Shown here: in pieces, positions 25,922 to 34,548 of the stretch
Layout: every line of letters starts with the position of its first letter
Position numbering within the stretch: position 1 is the first letter of the stretch
DNA from: Alphaproteobacteria bacterium
GTDB taxonomy: Bacteria > Pseudomonadota > Alphaproteobacteria > Acetobacterales > Acetobacteraceae
NCBI GenBank assembly: GCA_026400815.1
Contig: JAPLOI010000018.1
Location: 18,747 to 82,746 of the forward strand
Direction of reading: 5' to 3'
DNA: 64,000 nt
Program-made: the position numbers and the translations under genes
The notes under the pieces: model-generated
What the model was told of the DNA's origin: nothing
Databases searched by the model: none
The model's input: only the letters and a program-made list of their open reading frames with translations

Positions 25922-26981
25922 CGAGACGCTGCGACAGCTTGGCCAGATTGTCCCGCCAGAACGCCTCGTCCGCCGCCAGGGTAGTCCCCAGCGCAGGCTG
26001 CCCGGTGGCCAGCAGCGCCTGCACCTCCGCCGGCACACCCTCCAGCGCACCGCGCGCCATCGGCCCCAGCACGGCGCGCGCGGCCAGCCCCGCTTGCACG
26101 CGAGGGTCGGCGGCATGGGCCAGCAGGCGGACGGCGTTGCCCAGGTTCGCGGTGCCTCGCACGATGGTGAGTGCAACGACGCTGGTCAGCCCGCCGTTCC
26201 ATTGCACCGCAAAGGGCCGGCCGAGCTCGCGCATCGCCTCGGCAATCCCCGAACTCGGCGCGCTGGTCATAAGCACCTCGCCGGAGGCCAGCAGCCGCGC
26301 CGCCTCCACATCGTCCTGCCACCACACGATATAGGGGCGCAGCTGCTCCAGCCGGCGGAAAGCGCGCTCCACGCCGGCCTCGGTGCGCAGGGCGCGATAC
26401 ACCTCGCCCGGCGCCACCCCATCGGCCATCAGCGCGATCTCCAGCGTGCCGCGCGCCTGCTTGCGCAGCCCGCGCCGGCCGGGATGCTTCACCACGTCGC
26501 CGAACTCGGCCCAGCCCGGGTTGCCCTGCATCTTGTCGCGATCCCAGGCCAGCACCAGCCCGCGCACCACCACGCCCAGGCCGCACTCGGCGGCACCACC
26601 CGGCAGCATCCGGTCGCGCCCACCCAGCGCGCCCCAGTCCAGCTTCTCCAGCAGGCCGGCCTCACATCCCGCCAGCATCTCCGCCCCGGTCAGGGAGAGC
26701 ACATCCCAGCCTGCCCCGCCCTCCAGCCGGGCCCGCAGCGCGGCCGCGCCGCCTTCCCAGGCCTGCACATCCACCGCGACGCTCGCCGCCTCGGCGAAGG
26801 GGCGCACCACCGCCTCACGCAGGGCCATCGGGGCCAGCCCATCATGCAGTGCAACTGTGAGGTCGCGTGCCGCCGCCGGCACGGCCCAGGCCAGCGCCAG
26901 GGCCGCCAGGGCAATGCCCAGCCGAACGCGCCGCCGGATCCGCGGGTACGGCAGGCGTTGCGGAGAGTCGTGTCGGTTCAC
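25902..26981 (-). CDS. PotD-like ABC substrate-binding protein
   Basis: About 359 residues with a signal peptide (RLGIALAALALAWAVPAAA) followed by RDLTVALHDGLAPMALREAVVRPF and, later, WGALGGRDRMLPGGAAECGLGVVV. It resembles the periplasmic binding proteins for spermidine/putrescine and related solutes (family 1). GTG 26981 is chosen because it directly precedes the signal peptide; the open frame continues back to 27092 without protein-like sequence. The matching ATPase gene lies just upstream on the same strand but no permease gene is present in the window. Its end overlaps the lipid permease gene. Confidence 0.75.
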   Translation of the reverse strand: MNRHDSPQRLPYPRIRRRVRLGIALAALALAWAVPAAARDLTVALHDGLAPMALREAVVRPFAEAASVAVDVQAWEGGAAALRARLEGGAGWDVLSLTGAEMLAGCEAGLLEKLDWGALGGRDRMLPGGAAECGLGVVVRGLVLAWDRDKMQGNPGWAEFGDVVKHPGRRGLRKQARGTLEIALMADGVAPGEVYRALRTEAGVERAFRRLEQLRPYIVWWQDDVEAARLLASGEVLMTSAPSSGIAEAMRELGRPFAVQWNGGLTSVVALTIVRGTANLGNAVRLLAHAADPRVQAGLAARAVLGPMARGALEGVPAEVQALLATGQPALGTTLAADEAFWRDNLAKLSQRLDAWLPR

Positions 26982-27039
26982 CTGCTGTTGCGCCCGGTCG
27001 CACCTATGGCCTTTCCCGTGCCGCAGGATGCGGGGCGGG

Positions 27040-28164
27040 TCAAGCCAATCTGCGTGACGTCTGGGCCTCGTCCAGCGGAAACAGGCGCGCATGGTGCGGC
27101 TGCCAGGCCAGCGAGGCCGTCCCCCCCGGTGCCAGCCCGGCCAGTGGCGCCCCGGCCGGGCGCTTCACCGCCACCTCCCCGGGGGGGTGCCCGGGCAGGC
27201 CCACGCGCAGCAGCAGCCTTGCGTGGTCGCCGAGATAGGCGGTTTCCAGCAGCGTCGCCGGCAGCGCGCCTTGCCCCATCTCCTCCGCGGCCACGGCGGC
27301 CACCGCGATCCGCTCCGGCCGCACCGCCACCTGGCAGCGCTGGCCCACCTGCATCTCGCCCGCCAGTGCCTCGGCCACCACCCCGCAATCCAGCTTCACC
27401 AGGGCGATGTCGTCCTCCAGCTCCGCCACCCGGCCGGGCAGGAAGTTGCTCTCGCCCAGGAACCCGGCCACGAAGGCATCAGCCGGCTCCTCATACAGTT
27501 GCTGCGGCGTGCCCACCTGGCGCAGGGACCCGGCGGCCAGCACCGCGATCCGGTCCGACAGGCGCAGCGCCTCCTGCTGGTCGTGCGTCACGTACAACAT
27601 GGTCACGCCCAGCGCTGCGTGCAGGTGGCGGATCTCGGCCTGCATCTCCTCGCGCAGCGTGCGGTCCAGCGCGCCGAGCGGTTCATCCAGCAGCACCAGC
27701 CGGGGCTCGAACACCAGGGCGCGGGCCAGCGCCACGCGCTGCTGCTGCCCACCGGAAAGCTGCGCCGGCAGCCGGTCGCCGAAACCGGCCAGCCGCACCA
27801 TGTCCAGCGCCCGCCCCACCCGCTGCTCCCGCGTGGCGCGCGACAGGCCGCGCACCTCCAGCGGGAAGGCGACGTTCTGCGCCACGCTCATGTGCGGGAA
27901 CAGCGCGTAGCTCTGAAACACCACGCCAATGTTGCGCTTGTGCGGCGCGGTGCGGGTGATGTCCTGCCCATCCAGCAGGATCACCCAGCCATCCGGCCGC
28001 TCGAACCCGGCCAGCATCATCAGCGCCGTGGTCTTGCCGGAGCCGGAGGGGCCGAGCAGCGTCAGGAATTCGCCGCGCGCGACATCCAGCGACAGGTCGC
28101 GCACGACATCGGTCTGGCCGTCGAAGCTGCGGCGCACGCGGTCGAAGCGGACGAAGGGCGTCAT
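27040..28164 (-). CDS. PotA-like ABC transporter ATPase
   Basis: A 374-residue ATPase of the spermidine/putrescine/iron/sulfate type: Walker A GPSGSGKTT (38-46), signature LSGGQQQRVALARAL, Walker B LVLLDEPLGALD, His switch YVTHDQQEA, and a C-terminal TOBE-like barrel (residues ~280-370). It would energise import of the solute bound by the next gene's product. Membrane subunits are absent, so the pair is incomplete or uses a remote permease. The gene is divergent from the hydratase-like gene with a 137-base gap. Confidence 0.88.
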   Translation of the reverse strand: MTPFVRFDRVRRSFDGQTDVVRDLSLDVARGEFLTLLGPSGSGKTTALMMLAGFERPDGWVILLDGQDITRTAPHKRNIGVVFQSYALFPHMSVAQNVAFPLEVRGLSRATREQRVGRALDMVRLAGFGDRLPAQLSGGQQQRVALARALVFEPRLVLLDEPLGALDRTLREEMQAEIRHLHAALGVTMLYVTHDQQEALRLSDRIAVLAAGSLRQVGTPQQLYEEPADAFVAGFLGESNFLPGRVAELEDDIALVKLDCGVVAEALAGEMQVGQRCQVAVRPERIAVAAVAAEEMGQGALPATLLETAYLGDHARLLLRVGLPGHPPGEVAVKRPAGAPLAGLAPGGTASLAWQPHHARLFPLDEAQTSRRLA

Positions 28165-28301
28165 GTGTCCTCTGGCAAGCTGGTCTCATTTGCCCCGAAC
28201 GGCGCCGCACCGCAATGTCGCAGGCAAGATGGGACCACCGGCTTGATGACGCCGCCAGCACGCGCCATACCGGCACAAAGCCAGACGAGGAGCGAGCCCT
28301 G

Positions 28302-29321
28302 ATGTCAGACGCCAGCGTGCCAGAGCCCAGTGTTGTCGCCACGCGCAAGGGCCGCATCGGCCACCTGCTGCTGAACCGCCCGAAGGCGCTGAACGCGCTG
28401 GATCTGGACATGATCCGCCGCATGCGCGCCGCGCTGGACAACTGGCGCGACGATCCGGAGATCCATGCCGTGCTGGTGGAAGGTGCCGGCGGGCGCGCCT
28501 TCTCGGCGGGCGGGGACGTGATTTCGGTGCGCGCCCACGGCATGGCCGGCAATCCCGGCCCGATCGAGAGCTTCTTCGGCGAGGAATACGCGCTGAACGC
28601 CTCCATCGCCGAATACCCCAAGCCCTATATCTCCCTGGTGGACGGGTTCTGCATGGGCGGCGGCATCGGGCTTTCCGTGCACGGGCGCATGGTGATCACC
28701 ACCGAGACCAGCCAGTTCGCGATGCCAGAGACGATCATCGCCCTGTTCCCCGATGTCGGCGGCAGCTACGCCCTGCCGCGCATGCCGGGCCAGCTCGGCC
28801 TCTATTTGGGCCTGACGGGCCTGCGCATGAACGGCGCCGATGCCATCCATGCCGGCCTGGCCACCCATCTCGTGCGCAAGGAAGACCTGCCCGCCCTGCG
28901 CGAGGCGCTCGCCGCCGATGGCGCCGCCGCCGTCTCCGCCTTCATGCGTGAGGTCCCGGCCTTCACCCTGGCGCCCCATCGCGAGACGATCGATCGCTGC
29001 TTCGGCGCCGATGGCGTGCTGGCGATCTTCAAGGCGCTGGAGGCAGAGGGCACCGAATGGGCCGCGGCCACGCTGAAGGAACTGCGCGCCGTCTCCCCCT
29101 CCTCGGTGTTCTGGAGCTACGAGATCCTCAAGCGTGGCGCGGGCATGAGCCTGCGCGCGGCGCTGCACGCGGAGCTGAAGCTCACCCGCAAGGTGGCCTT
29201 CCACCCCGAGTTCCATGAAGGCGTGCGCGCGGCGCTGGTGGACAAGGACCGCAAGCCGCAGTGGAACCCGGCGCGGGTGGAGGATGTGGATCCCGCCGCC
29301 ATCGCGGCCATGTTTGATTGA
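28302..29321 (+). CDS. Enoyl-CoA hydratase/3-hydroxyisobutyryl-CoA hydrolase family
   Basis: A 339-residue crotonase-fold protein. GRAFSAGGDV and DGFCMGGGIGLSVHG form the oxyanion hole, and FAMPETIIALFPDVGGSYAL is the signature that separates 3-hydroxyisobutyryl-CoA hydrolases from ordinary 260-residue hydratases. The length (340-350) also fits. It would act in valine catabolism, cleaving the CoA ester. GAGGAG lies nine bases before ATG 28302; the upstream frame from 28215 lacks a site. The stop overlaps the start of a small downstream frame (TGATG). Confidence 0.85.
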   Translation: MSDASVPEPSVVATRKGRIGHLLLNRPKALNALDLDMIRRMRAALDNWRDDPEIHAVLVEGAGGRAFSAGGDVISVRAHGMAGNPGPIESFFGEEYALNASIAEYPKPYISLVDGFCMGGGIGLSVHGRMVITTETSQFAMPETIIALFPDVGGSYALPRMPGQLGLYLGLTGLRMNGADAIHAGLATHLVRKEDLPALREALAADGAAAVSAFMREVPAFTLAPHRETIDRCFGADGVLAIFKALEAEGTEWAAATLKELRAVSPSSVFWSYEILKRGAGMSLRAALHAELKLTRKVAFHPEFHEGVRAALVDKDRKPQWNPARVEDVDPAAIAAMFD

Positions 29322-29650
29322 TGGCCGAATGGGCCGAGGCCATCGTGTCTCGGCTCAAATTCTTCGGGCAGGCGGTGCCGGCGGAAGCGCCGGCGCTGCT
29401 GCCGTTTCTCCAGGCCTGCCTCGACCAACTGGAGCAGGCTGGTGCCGCCGTGCGGCTGGTGAACGACATGGCGTCGGTGGACGACGCAATGCCGCTGGCG
29501 GCGTGGCGGCTGGCGCTCAGCCGGTCGCGCGGCGTTCGGCGCGCAGCAAATCAGTTAGCTCCTGCACCGCGCGGGTCAGTGCCAGCACCTCCTGCTCGCG
29601 CAGGGCATCCACCTTCTGGTGCAGCAGCTCGATCTCCAGCTCCGCCTTGA
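29321..29650 (+). CDS. Small hypothetical protein, possibly truncated
   Basis: A 109-residue frame whose ATG overlaps the TGA of the hydrolase gene by one base, an arrangement typical of translational coupling. The first ~68 codons use GC-rich third positions and read like a helical protein (SRLKFFGQAVPAEAPALL, FLQACLDQLEQAGAAVRLV). After about base 29520, where it runs antisense to the DUF1003 gene, codon quality collapses into Pro/Ala-rich sequence. It may be a genuine gene whose 3' end was lost or frameshifted. No family recognised. Confidence 0.4.
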   Translation: MAEWAEAIVSRLKFFGQAVPAEAPALLPFLQACLDQLEQAGAAVRLVNDMASVDDAMPLAAWRLALSRSRGVRRAANQLAPAPRGSVPAPPARAGHPPSGAAARSPAPP

Positions 29651-30029
29651 TGTTGATGCGGTAGTCCTCTGCCGCCGCCTGGCGGTCGATCTCCTGTTCG
29701 CGGTTCTGGCTCATCAGGATGAAGGGCGCGGTGTAGGCCGCCTGGAAGGACAAGGCGAGGTTCAGCAGGATGAAGGGATAGGGGTCCCAGTGGCTGATCC
29801 AGCCGATCACGTTGGCCGTGATCCACAGCACCAGGATCGCCGACTGGATGATGATGAAGCGCCAGGAGCCGACGGTGTGCGTGACGGTGTCGGCAAAGCG
29901 TTGCCCGCGCGTGAGCGGCGGGACAGCGGTGGTGCCGACGCGCTCGCTGCGCCGCGCGGTGCGCAACTCATCCAGCAGCCTCTGCTCGGTGTCCTGCAGG
30001 CGGTCCAGCCGTTCCGGCGTCACGTCCAT
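29517..30029 (-). CDS. DUF1003 family membrane protein
   Basis: A 170-residue protein matching the DUF1003 family: a soluble N-terminal helix, then two membrane helices (WRFIIIQSAILVLWITANVIGW and YPFILLNLALSFQAAYTAPF in part), then a conserved ILMSQNREQEIDRQAAAEDY and a coiled-coil tail (KAELEIELLHQKVDALREQ). Function of the family is unknown. GGAGATC precedes ATG 30029 by seven bases. The gene follows the SDR gene on the same strand with a 20-base gap, so the two are probably co-transcribed. Confidence 0.85.
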   Translation of the reverse strand: MDVTPERLDRLQDTEQRLLDELRTARRSERVGTTAVPPLTRGQRFADTVTHTVGSWRFIIIQSAILVLWITANVIGWISHWDPYPFILLNLALSFQAAYTAPFILMSQNREQEIDRQAAAEDYRINIKAELEIELLHQKVDALREQEVLALTRAVQELTDLLRAERRATG

Positions 30030-30049
30030 GGCAGGATCTCCATTGCGGG

Positions 30050-30814
30050 CTATTGCGCGGTCCAGCCCCCATCGACCACCAGCGAGGTGCCGGTCACGAG
30101 CGCGGAGGCGTCGCTGGCAAGGTAGGCCACCGCGCCCATGATGTCCTCCACCTGGCCGAGGCGGCCCAGCGCGATCTTGGCCAGCACGCTGTCCTTGAAG
30201 CCCGGCACTTCGAAATACGGCCGCGTCATCGCGGTTTCGATGAAGGTGGGCGCGATGGAATTCACGCGGATGCCCTTCGGCGCCAACTCCACCGCCAGCG
30301 CCTTGGTGATGCCCTCCACCGCATGCTTGCTGCCGCAATACAGGCTGCGGTTGGGCCCGCCGACATGGCCCATCTGGGACGAGATGTTGATGATGCTGCC
30401 GCCGGTGCCGGCGGCCAGCATGCGCCGCACCACCGCCTGGGTGGCGACATAGAGCGCGCGGACGTTGAGATCGAAGACGGCGTCGAAATCGTCCAGCGCC
30501 ACGTCGCTGATTGGCTTGGGGCGGTTGGTGCCGGCGTTGTTCACCAGCACCGACAGCACCGGCAGCGCATCCACCGCCGCCTGCACCGCCGCGGTATCCA
30601 TCACATCGAGCGGCAAAGGGCTGGCGCGCCAGCCGCTGCGGCGCAGCGCCTCCGCCACCTCGCCCACCTCATCCGCGCTGCGGGCAGCGAGGTGGACATG
30701 GGCGCCGTTCTGGGCGAGCGCGGTGGCGATGGCGACCCCGATGCCCCTTCCGGCGCCGGTGACCAGGGCATGGCGGCCCTCCAGCCGGAAGGACGGGGCG
30801 CGGGGCAGTTCCAT
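30050..30814 (-). CDS. Short-chain dehydrogenase/reductase
   Basis: A 254-residue classical SDR. TGAGRGIG near residues 20-27 binds NAD(P), NNAG lies near 94, the catalytic Ser is in INISSQMG, and Tyr/Lys are in YCGSK. The C-terminus VTGTSLVVDGGWTAQ is typical. It oxidises or reduces a hydroxyl/keto group; the substrate is unknown. The stop of the upstream ThDP enzyme gene, on the same strand, lies one base before its ATG, so SDR, ThDP enzyme and DUF1003 form one operon. Confidence 0.88.
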   Translation of the reverse strand: MELPRAPSFRLEGRHALVTGAGRGIGVAIATALAQNGAHVHLAARSADEVGEVAEALRRSGWRASPLPLDVMDTAAVQAAVDALPVLSVLVNNAGTNRPKPISDVALDDFDAVFDLNVRALYVATQAVVRRMLAAGTGGSIINISSQMGHVGGPNRSLYCGSKHAVEGITKALAVELAPKGIRVNSIAPTFIETAMTRPYFEVPGFKDSVLAKIALGRLGQVEDIMGAVAYLASDASALVTGTSLVVDGGWTAQ

Positions 30815-30815
30815 C

Positions 30816-32429
30816 TCAGGCCTGCGGGGCGAACAGGGCGAAGGGCAGGTAGTCCTTGCTGATGTCGCTCGTCACCTCGATCAGCGCGGGGGCGTTGCTG
30901 GCCAGCGCTTCCTTCAACGCGGCGTGCAGGCCCTCGGCGCTGTCCGTTTTCCAGGCGGCGACGCCGAAGCTTTTGGCGAAGGTCTGGAAATCCGGGTTGG
31001 TCAGCTTGCTGCCGGAATCGCGGCCGTCGAACAGGCGCTTCTGGTCGCGCAGCACGTTGCCGTAGGCCTCGTTGTTGAACACCACGGTCACCAGGTTGAT
31101 GCCGAAGCGGGTGGCGGTGGCCAGATCGGTGCCGCCGAACAGGAAGCCGCCATCGCCGGTGATGGAGACCACGGCGCGGTCCGGGTGCGCCACCTTCACG
31201 CCCAGCGCGGTGGGGAAGCCGTAGCCCAGCGTACCGGAGAAGCCGGAGGTGACCAGGCCGCGCGGCTGGTACACCGGGTAGCCGATCCAGGAGACGTAGC
31301 CGACCTGGGTCATCTCATCGACCAGGATGCCATCTTCCGGCATCGCCGCGCGGATGGCGGCGAGCATGCCCATCTGCGGCTGGACGCGGGTGAGGAATTC
31401 GGACGACTCCGCCTTTGCGGCCGCCACGGCCGCCGCACGATCACTGCCGGAATACTTCGCCACGGCAGCTTCCAGCGCTTTCGCGCCCGCAGCACTATCG
31501 GCCACGATCGGCACATCGACCGCCTGGCGGCGATGCTCGGCGGGGTCGATGTCGATGCGGGAGAATTTCAGCCCCGGGTTGGCCGGCCAGCGCGAGGTGG
31601 CGGAATCCAGCCGCGTGCCGATGCCGATCAGCAGATCCACCTTCGGCCAGAGGCGGGTGGCCTCGTGGACGTTCATCGACAGCGGATGGCGGCTATCCAG
31701 CACGCCGCGGCCGCTGCGGAAGGACACCACCGGCACCTGCAGGCGCTCGGCCAGCGCCTTGATCTCGGCCGAGGCATGAGCAGCACCACCGCCGACCCAG
31801 AGCATGGGCTGCTTGGCGCCATCGACCAGCTTGGCCAGGGCGGCGATCTTCTCCGAGTCCGGCGTGGGCGGGGCGAGGCGGGGCAGCGGGTCCATCGGGG
31901 TGACCTCGCTAGCCAGCGGGAACATGTCCCACGGCACTTCCACCGCCACCGGGCCAGGGCGGCCGGAGGTCATGGCCTGGAAGGCGCGGGCCATCACCTG
32001 CGGGGCTTCCGTGGGGTGCTCGATGCGCTCGGCGAATTTCAGCAGGGTGCGCAGCGTGGCGAGCTGGTCCGGCAACTCATGCAGGGCGCCGCGCAGCTTG
32101 CCGATCTGGGCGCTGGGCGCCTGGCCGGTGATGCACAGCATCGGCGCGTTGATGCCCCAGCCCGTGGCCATGGCCGCCGTGGTGTTCAGCACGCCGGGGC
32201 CGGGGACCACCGAGAACACGCCGGGCTTGCCGGTGGAGGCGGCATAGCCCATCGCCATGTAGGCGGTGGTCTGCTCATGCCGCGCATTGATCAGATTGAG
32301 GCGGTTGGCGTTGCGGGCAAACGCATCGAACAAGCCATACACCTGCACGCCGGGCAGGCCGAAAACGGTATCCACGCCGTGACGGAGAAGCGAGTCGACG
32401 ATGGCGTCTCCGCCGGTCATGCGGGGCAT
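30816..32429 (-). CDS. Thiamine diphosphate-dependent enzyme, acetolactate synthase-like
   Basis: A 537-residue ThDP enzyme with the three expected domains: PYR (catalytic Glu52 in ARHEQTT), a central domain with a possible degenerate FAD region, and PP with the cofactor motif GDGGFLFGG...VVFNN near 425-455. It resembles acetolactate synthase large subunits and 2-hydroxyacyl-CoA lyase/sulfoacetaldehyde-type enzymes; no regulatory small subunit is adjacent, so a catabolic carboligase or decarboxylase is as likely as branched-chain biosynthesis. GAGGA lies eight bases before ATG 32429; the frame is open to 32486. Confidence 0.85.
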   Translation of the reverse strand: MPRMTGGDAIVDSLLRHGVDTVFGLPGVQVYGLFDAFARNANRLNLINARHEQTTAYMAMGYAASTGKPGVFSVVPGPGVLNTTAAMATGWGINAPMLCITGQAPSAQIGKLRGALHELPDQLATLRTLLKFAERIEHPTEAPQVMARAFQAMTSGRPGPVAVEVPWDMFPLASEVTPMDPLPRLAPPTPDSEKIAALAKLVDGAKQPMLWVGGGAAHASAEIKALAERLQVPVVSFRSGRGVLDSRHPLSMNVHEATRLWPKVDLLIGIGTRLDSATSRWPANPGLKFSRIDIDPAEHRRQAVDVPIVADSAAGAKALEAAVAKYSGSDRAAAVAAAKAESSEFLTRVQPQMGMLAAIRAAMPEDGILVDEMTQVGYVSWIGYPVYQPRGLVTSGFSGTLGYGFPTALGVKVAHPDRAVVSITGDGGFLFGGTDLATATRFGINLVTVVFNNEAYGNVLRDQKRLFDGRDSGSKLTNPDFQTFAKSFGVAAWKTDSAEGLHAALKEALASNAPALIEVTSDISKDYLPFALFAPQA

Positions 32430-32533
32430 GGTTGTTTCCTCTGGTCGTTTCCCGGCGGACCTTGCCACGGCAATGTCATCGCTCAAAGAGGCGCCGGGCG
32501 CGTTAGGCTTCGCGGCAACGCAGGAGCATGACC

Positions 32534-32962
32534 ATGACGATCAACCGCACGGGCTCGGCCATCTGGCAGGGCGGCATCAAGGACGGCAAGGGGACGATCT
32601 CGACCGAAAGCGGGGCGCTGGACGGGCACCCCTACGGCTTCGCGATGCGGTTTGAGGATGTGAAAGGCACCAACCCGGAGGAGCTGATCGGGGCGGCGCA
32701 TGCCGGGTGCTTCACCATGGCGCTCTCTGGCATCCTGGGCCGCGAAGGGCTGACGGCGGAGCGGATGGATACAAAGGCGCGGGTGAGCATGGAAAAAACC
32801 GCGGACGGGTTCGAAATCACCGCCGTGCACCTGACACTGGAGGGGCGCGTGCCCGGCTGCGATGCGGCGAAGTTCCAGGAACTGGCGGACAAGGCCAAGG
32901 CCGGATGCCCGGTGAGCAAGCTGCTGAAGGCGCAGGTGACATTGGAGGCGACGTTGGTTTGA
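32534..32962 (+). CDS. osmC: OsmC family peroxiredoxin
   Basis: A 142-residue OsmC protein, a thiol peroxidase that reduces organic hydroperoxides. The two redox cysteines are present: Cys59 in HAGCFTMAL and Cys125 in AGCPVSKLL. The length equals E. coli OsmC (143). AGGAG at 32522-32526 is seven bases before ATG 32534 and only one base before ATG 32528, so 32534 is preferred. It is divergent from the ThDP enzyme gene, with about 100 bases between them for both promoters. Confidence 0.92.
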   Translation: MTINRTGSAIWQGGIKDGKGTISTESGALDGHPYGFAMRFEDVKGTNPEELIGAAHAGCFTMALSGILGREGLTAERMDTKARVSMEKTADGFEITAVHLTLEGRVPGCDAAKFQELADKAKAGCPVSKLLKAQVTLEATLV

Positions 32963-33106
32963 CGGGGAAGGCCAGGGCTCTGCCGTCGAGGCGCGAAGCC
33001 GCGCCACGGGGCCCCGCAGACGACAGTCGCATCGGGGCGCGCGGCGTGGGCGGGGTGCGGAGGCCCTATTGCTAAGCGAGGACCAACGCTTCCAGGCGGC
33101 CGGAGG

Positions 33107-33802
33107 TCAGACCTCCAGCCACTCCTGGCGGACGGTCTCGTTGGCGGCCAGCGAGGCGGGGTCGCCCTCGAACACGATGTGGCCATGGCCCATCACATAG
33201 AGCCGGGTGCTGATCTTCAGCGCGATGGTGAGCTTCTGTTCCACCAGCAGGATGGCCACGCCGCGCCGGGCGATTTCATCCAGCAGCACGCCCACCTGCT
33301 CCACCAGCTTCGGCGCGAGGCCTTCGGTGGGTTCGTCGATCAGCACCAGATCGGGGTCACCCATCAGGGTGCGGCACATGGTGAGCATCTGCTGCTCGCC
33401 GCCGGAGAGCACGCCGGCCGGGTTGTCCCGCCGCTGGGAGAGGTTCGGGAACAGGTTGTAGACGTCTTCGAAGTTCCAGCGGCCAAACACGCCGGAGGTC
33501 TTGAGGCCAAGTTCCAGGTTCTGCTGCACGGTGAGGCCCGGGAAGACCTGTCGGTCTTCCGGCACGTAGCCGATGCCCATGTGGGCGATCTGGTCCGGGC
33601 GCAGGCCGGCGATGGACTGGCCCTTGAAGCGCACGTCGCCATGGGGAGCGACGAGGCCCATGATCGCCTTGCAGGTGGTGGAGCGGCCGACGCCGTTGCG
33701 GCCGAGCAGGGAGACGATCTCGCCCTCGCGGATGGTCAGGTCCACGCCCTGGAGGATGTGGCTCTTGCCGTAGAAGGCGTGGAGGTCGCGAACTTCGAGC
33801 AT
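33107..33802 (-). CDS. livF: Branched-chain amino acid ABC ATPase LivF-like
   Basis: A 231-residue ATPase, the second nucleotide-binding subunit of a LivFGHMK-type importer. Signature LSGGEQQMLTMCRTL and Walker B LVLIDEPTEGLAP are normal. Walker A reads GRNGVGRST: the canonical Lys is Arg40 (codon CGC on the coding strand). LivF subfamilies with Arg exist as far as I recall, but loss of the lysine normally weakens ATP hydrolysis, so activity may rest on the LivG site. ATG 33802 overlaps the LivG stop by one base. It is the last gene of the liv operon. Confidence 0.9.
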   Translation of the reverse strand: MLEVRDLHAFYGKSHILQGVDLTIREGEIVSLLGRNGVGRSTTCKAIMGLVAPHGDVRFKGQSIAGLRPDQIAHMGIGYVPEDRQVFPGLTVQQNLELGLKTSGVFGRWNFEDVYNLFPNLSQRRDNPAGVLSGGEQQMLTMCRTLMGDPDLVLIDEPTEGLAPKLVEQVGVLLDEIARRGVAILLVEQKLTIALKISTRLYVMGHGHIVFEGDPASLAANETVRQEWLEV

Positions 33803-34548
33803 CAGGCAGCTTCCTCGCCAAGATAGGCCTGCTGCACCGCACGGTTGCCGCGGATGTTGGCGGGCGTGTCGGAGGCGATCACCTCGCCATACACAAGCAC
33901 AGTGATGATGTCCGCCAGGCCGAACACCACGCCCATGTCGTGTTCCACCATCACCAGCGTCTTGCCTTCGCTGATGGTGCGGATGAGGTGCTGGACGTAG
34001 TCGGTTTCGCTGTGGCTCATGCCCGCGGTGGGCTCATCCAGCAGGATCACGTCTGCCCCGCCGGCGATGGTGATGCCGATTTCGAGCGAGCGCTGTTCGG
34101 CGTAGCTGAGCAGGCCTGCATAGACGTTGCGGCGGCTGGAAAGGTTCAGGCGCTCCAGCAGTTGTTCCGCTTCCTCTGTCAGGGCCTTCTGGCTGCCGAG
34201 CAGGCTCCAGAACGAATAGCGGTGGCCGCGGGACCAAAGCAGGCCGCAGCGTATGTTCTCAAACACCGTCATGCGCGGGAAGATCGAGGTGATCTGGAAG
34301 CTGCGCGACAGGCCGAGATGGTTGATCTGCTGCGGGGCGAGCCCGGCAGTGTCGTTGCCGTTCACCTCGATGCGGCCGGAGGTGATGGGGAAGCGGCCGC
34401 TGATCAGGTTGAACAGCGTGGTCTTGCCCGCGCCGTTCGGCCCGATGATGGCGTGGCGCTGCCCCTTTGGGATGGTGAGGTTCACGCCACGGATGATCTC
34501 CGTCCGGCCGAAGCTCTTGCGGACATCGGTGAGCTGGATGGCGGTCAT
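33802..34548 (-). CDS. livG: Branched-chain amino acid ABC ATPase LivG-like
   Basis: A 248-residue ATPase with intact Walker A GPNGAGKTT, a LivG-type insertion (LSRSFQITSIFPRMTVFENI), signature LSYAEQRSLEIGI and Walker B DVILLDEPTAGMS. The signature is LSYAEQ rather than LSYGEQ. ATG 34548 overlaps the LivM stop by four bases. The open frame extends a further 950 bases upstream, but that is antisense-frame noise over livM. It pairs with LivF to drive import through LivH/LivM. Confidence 0.9.
   Translation of the reverse strand: MTAIQLTDVRKSFGRTEIIRGVNLTIPKGQRHAIIGPNGAGKTTLFNLISGRFPITSGRIEVNGNDTAGLAPQQINHLGLSRSFQITSIFPRMTVFENIRCGLLWSRGHRYSFWSLLGSQKALTEEAEQLLERLNLSSRRNVYAGLLSYAEQRSLEIGITIAGGADVILLDEPTAGMSHSETDYVQHLIRTISEGKTLVMVEHDMGVVFGLADIITVLVYGEVIASDTPANIRGNRAVQQAYLGEEAA

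Noticed and set aside
29517..30338. Longer DUF1003 protein starting at 30338
   Set aside because: The extra 103 residues are antisense-frame noise inside the SDR gene; ATG 30029 has a good ribosome site and fits the family length.
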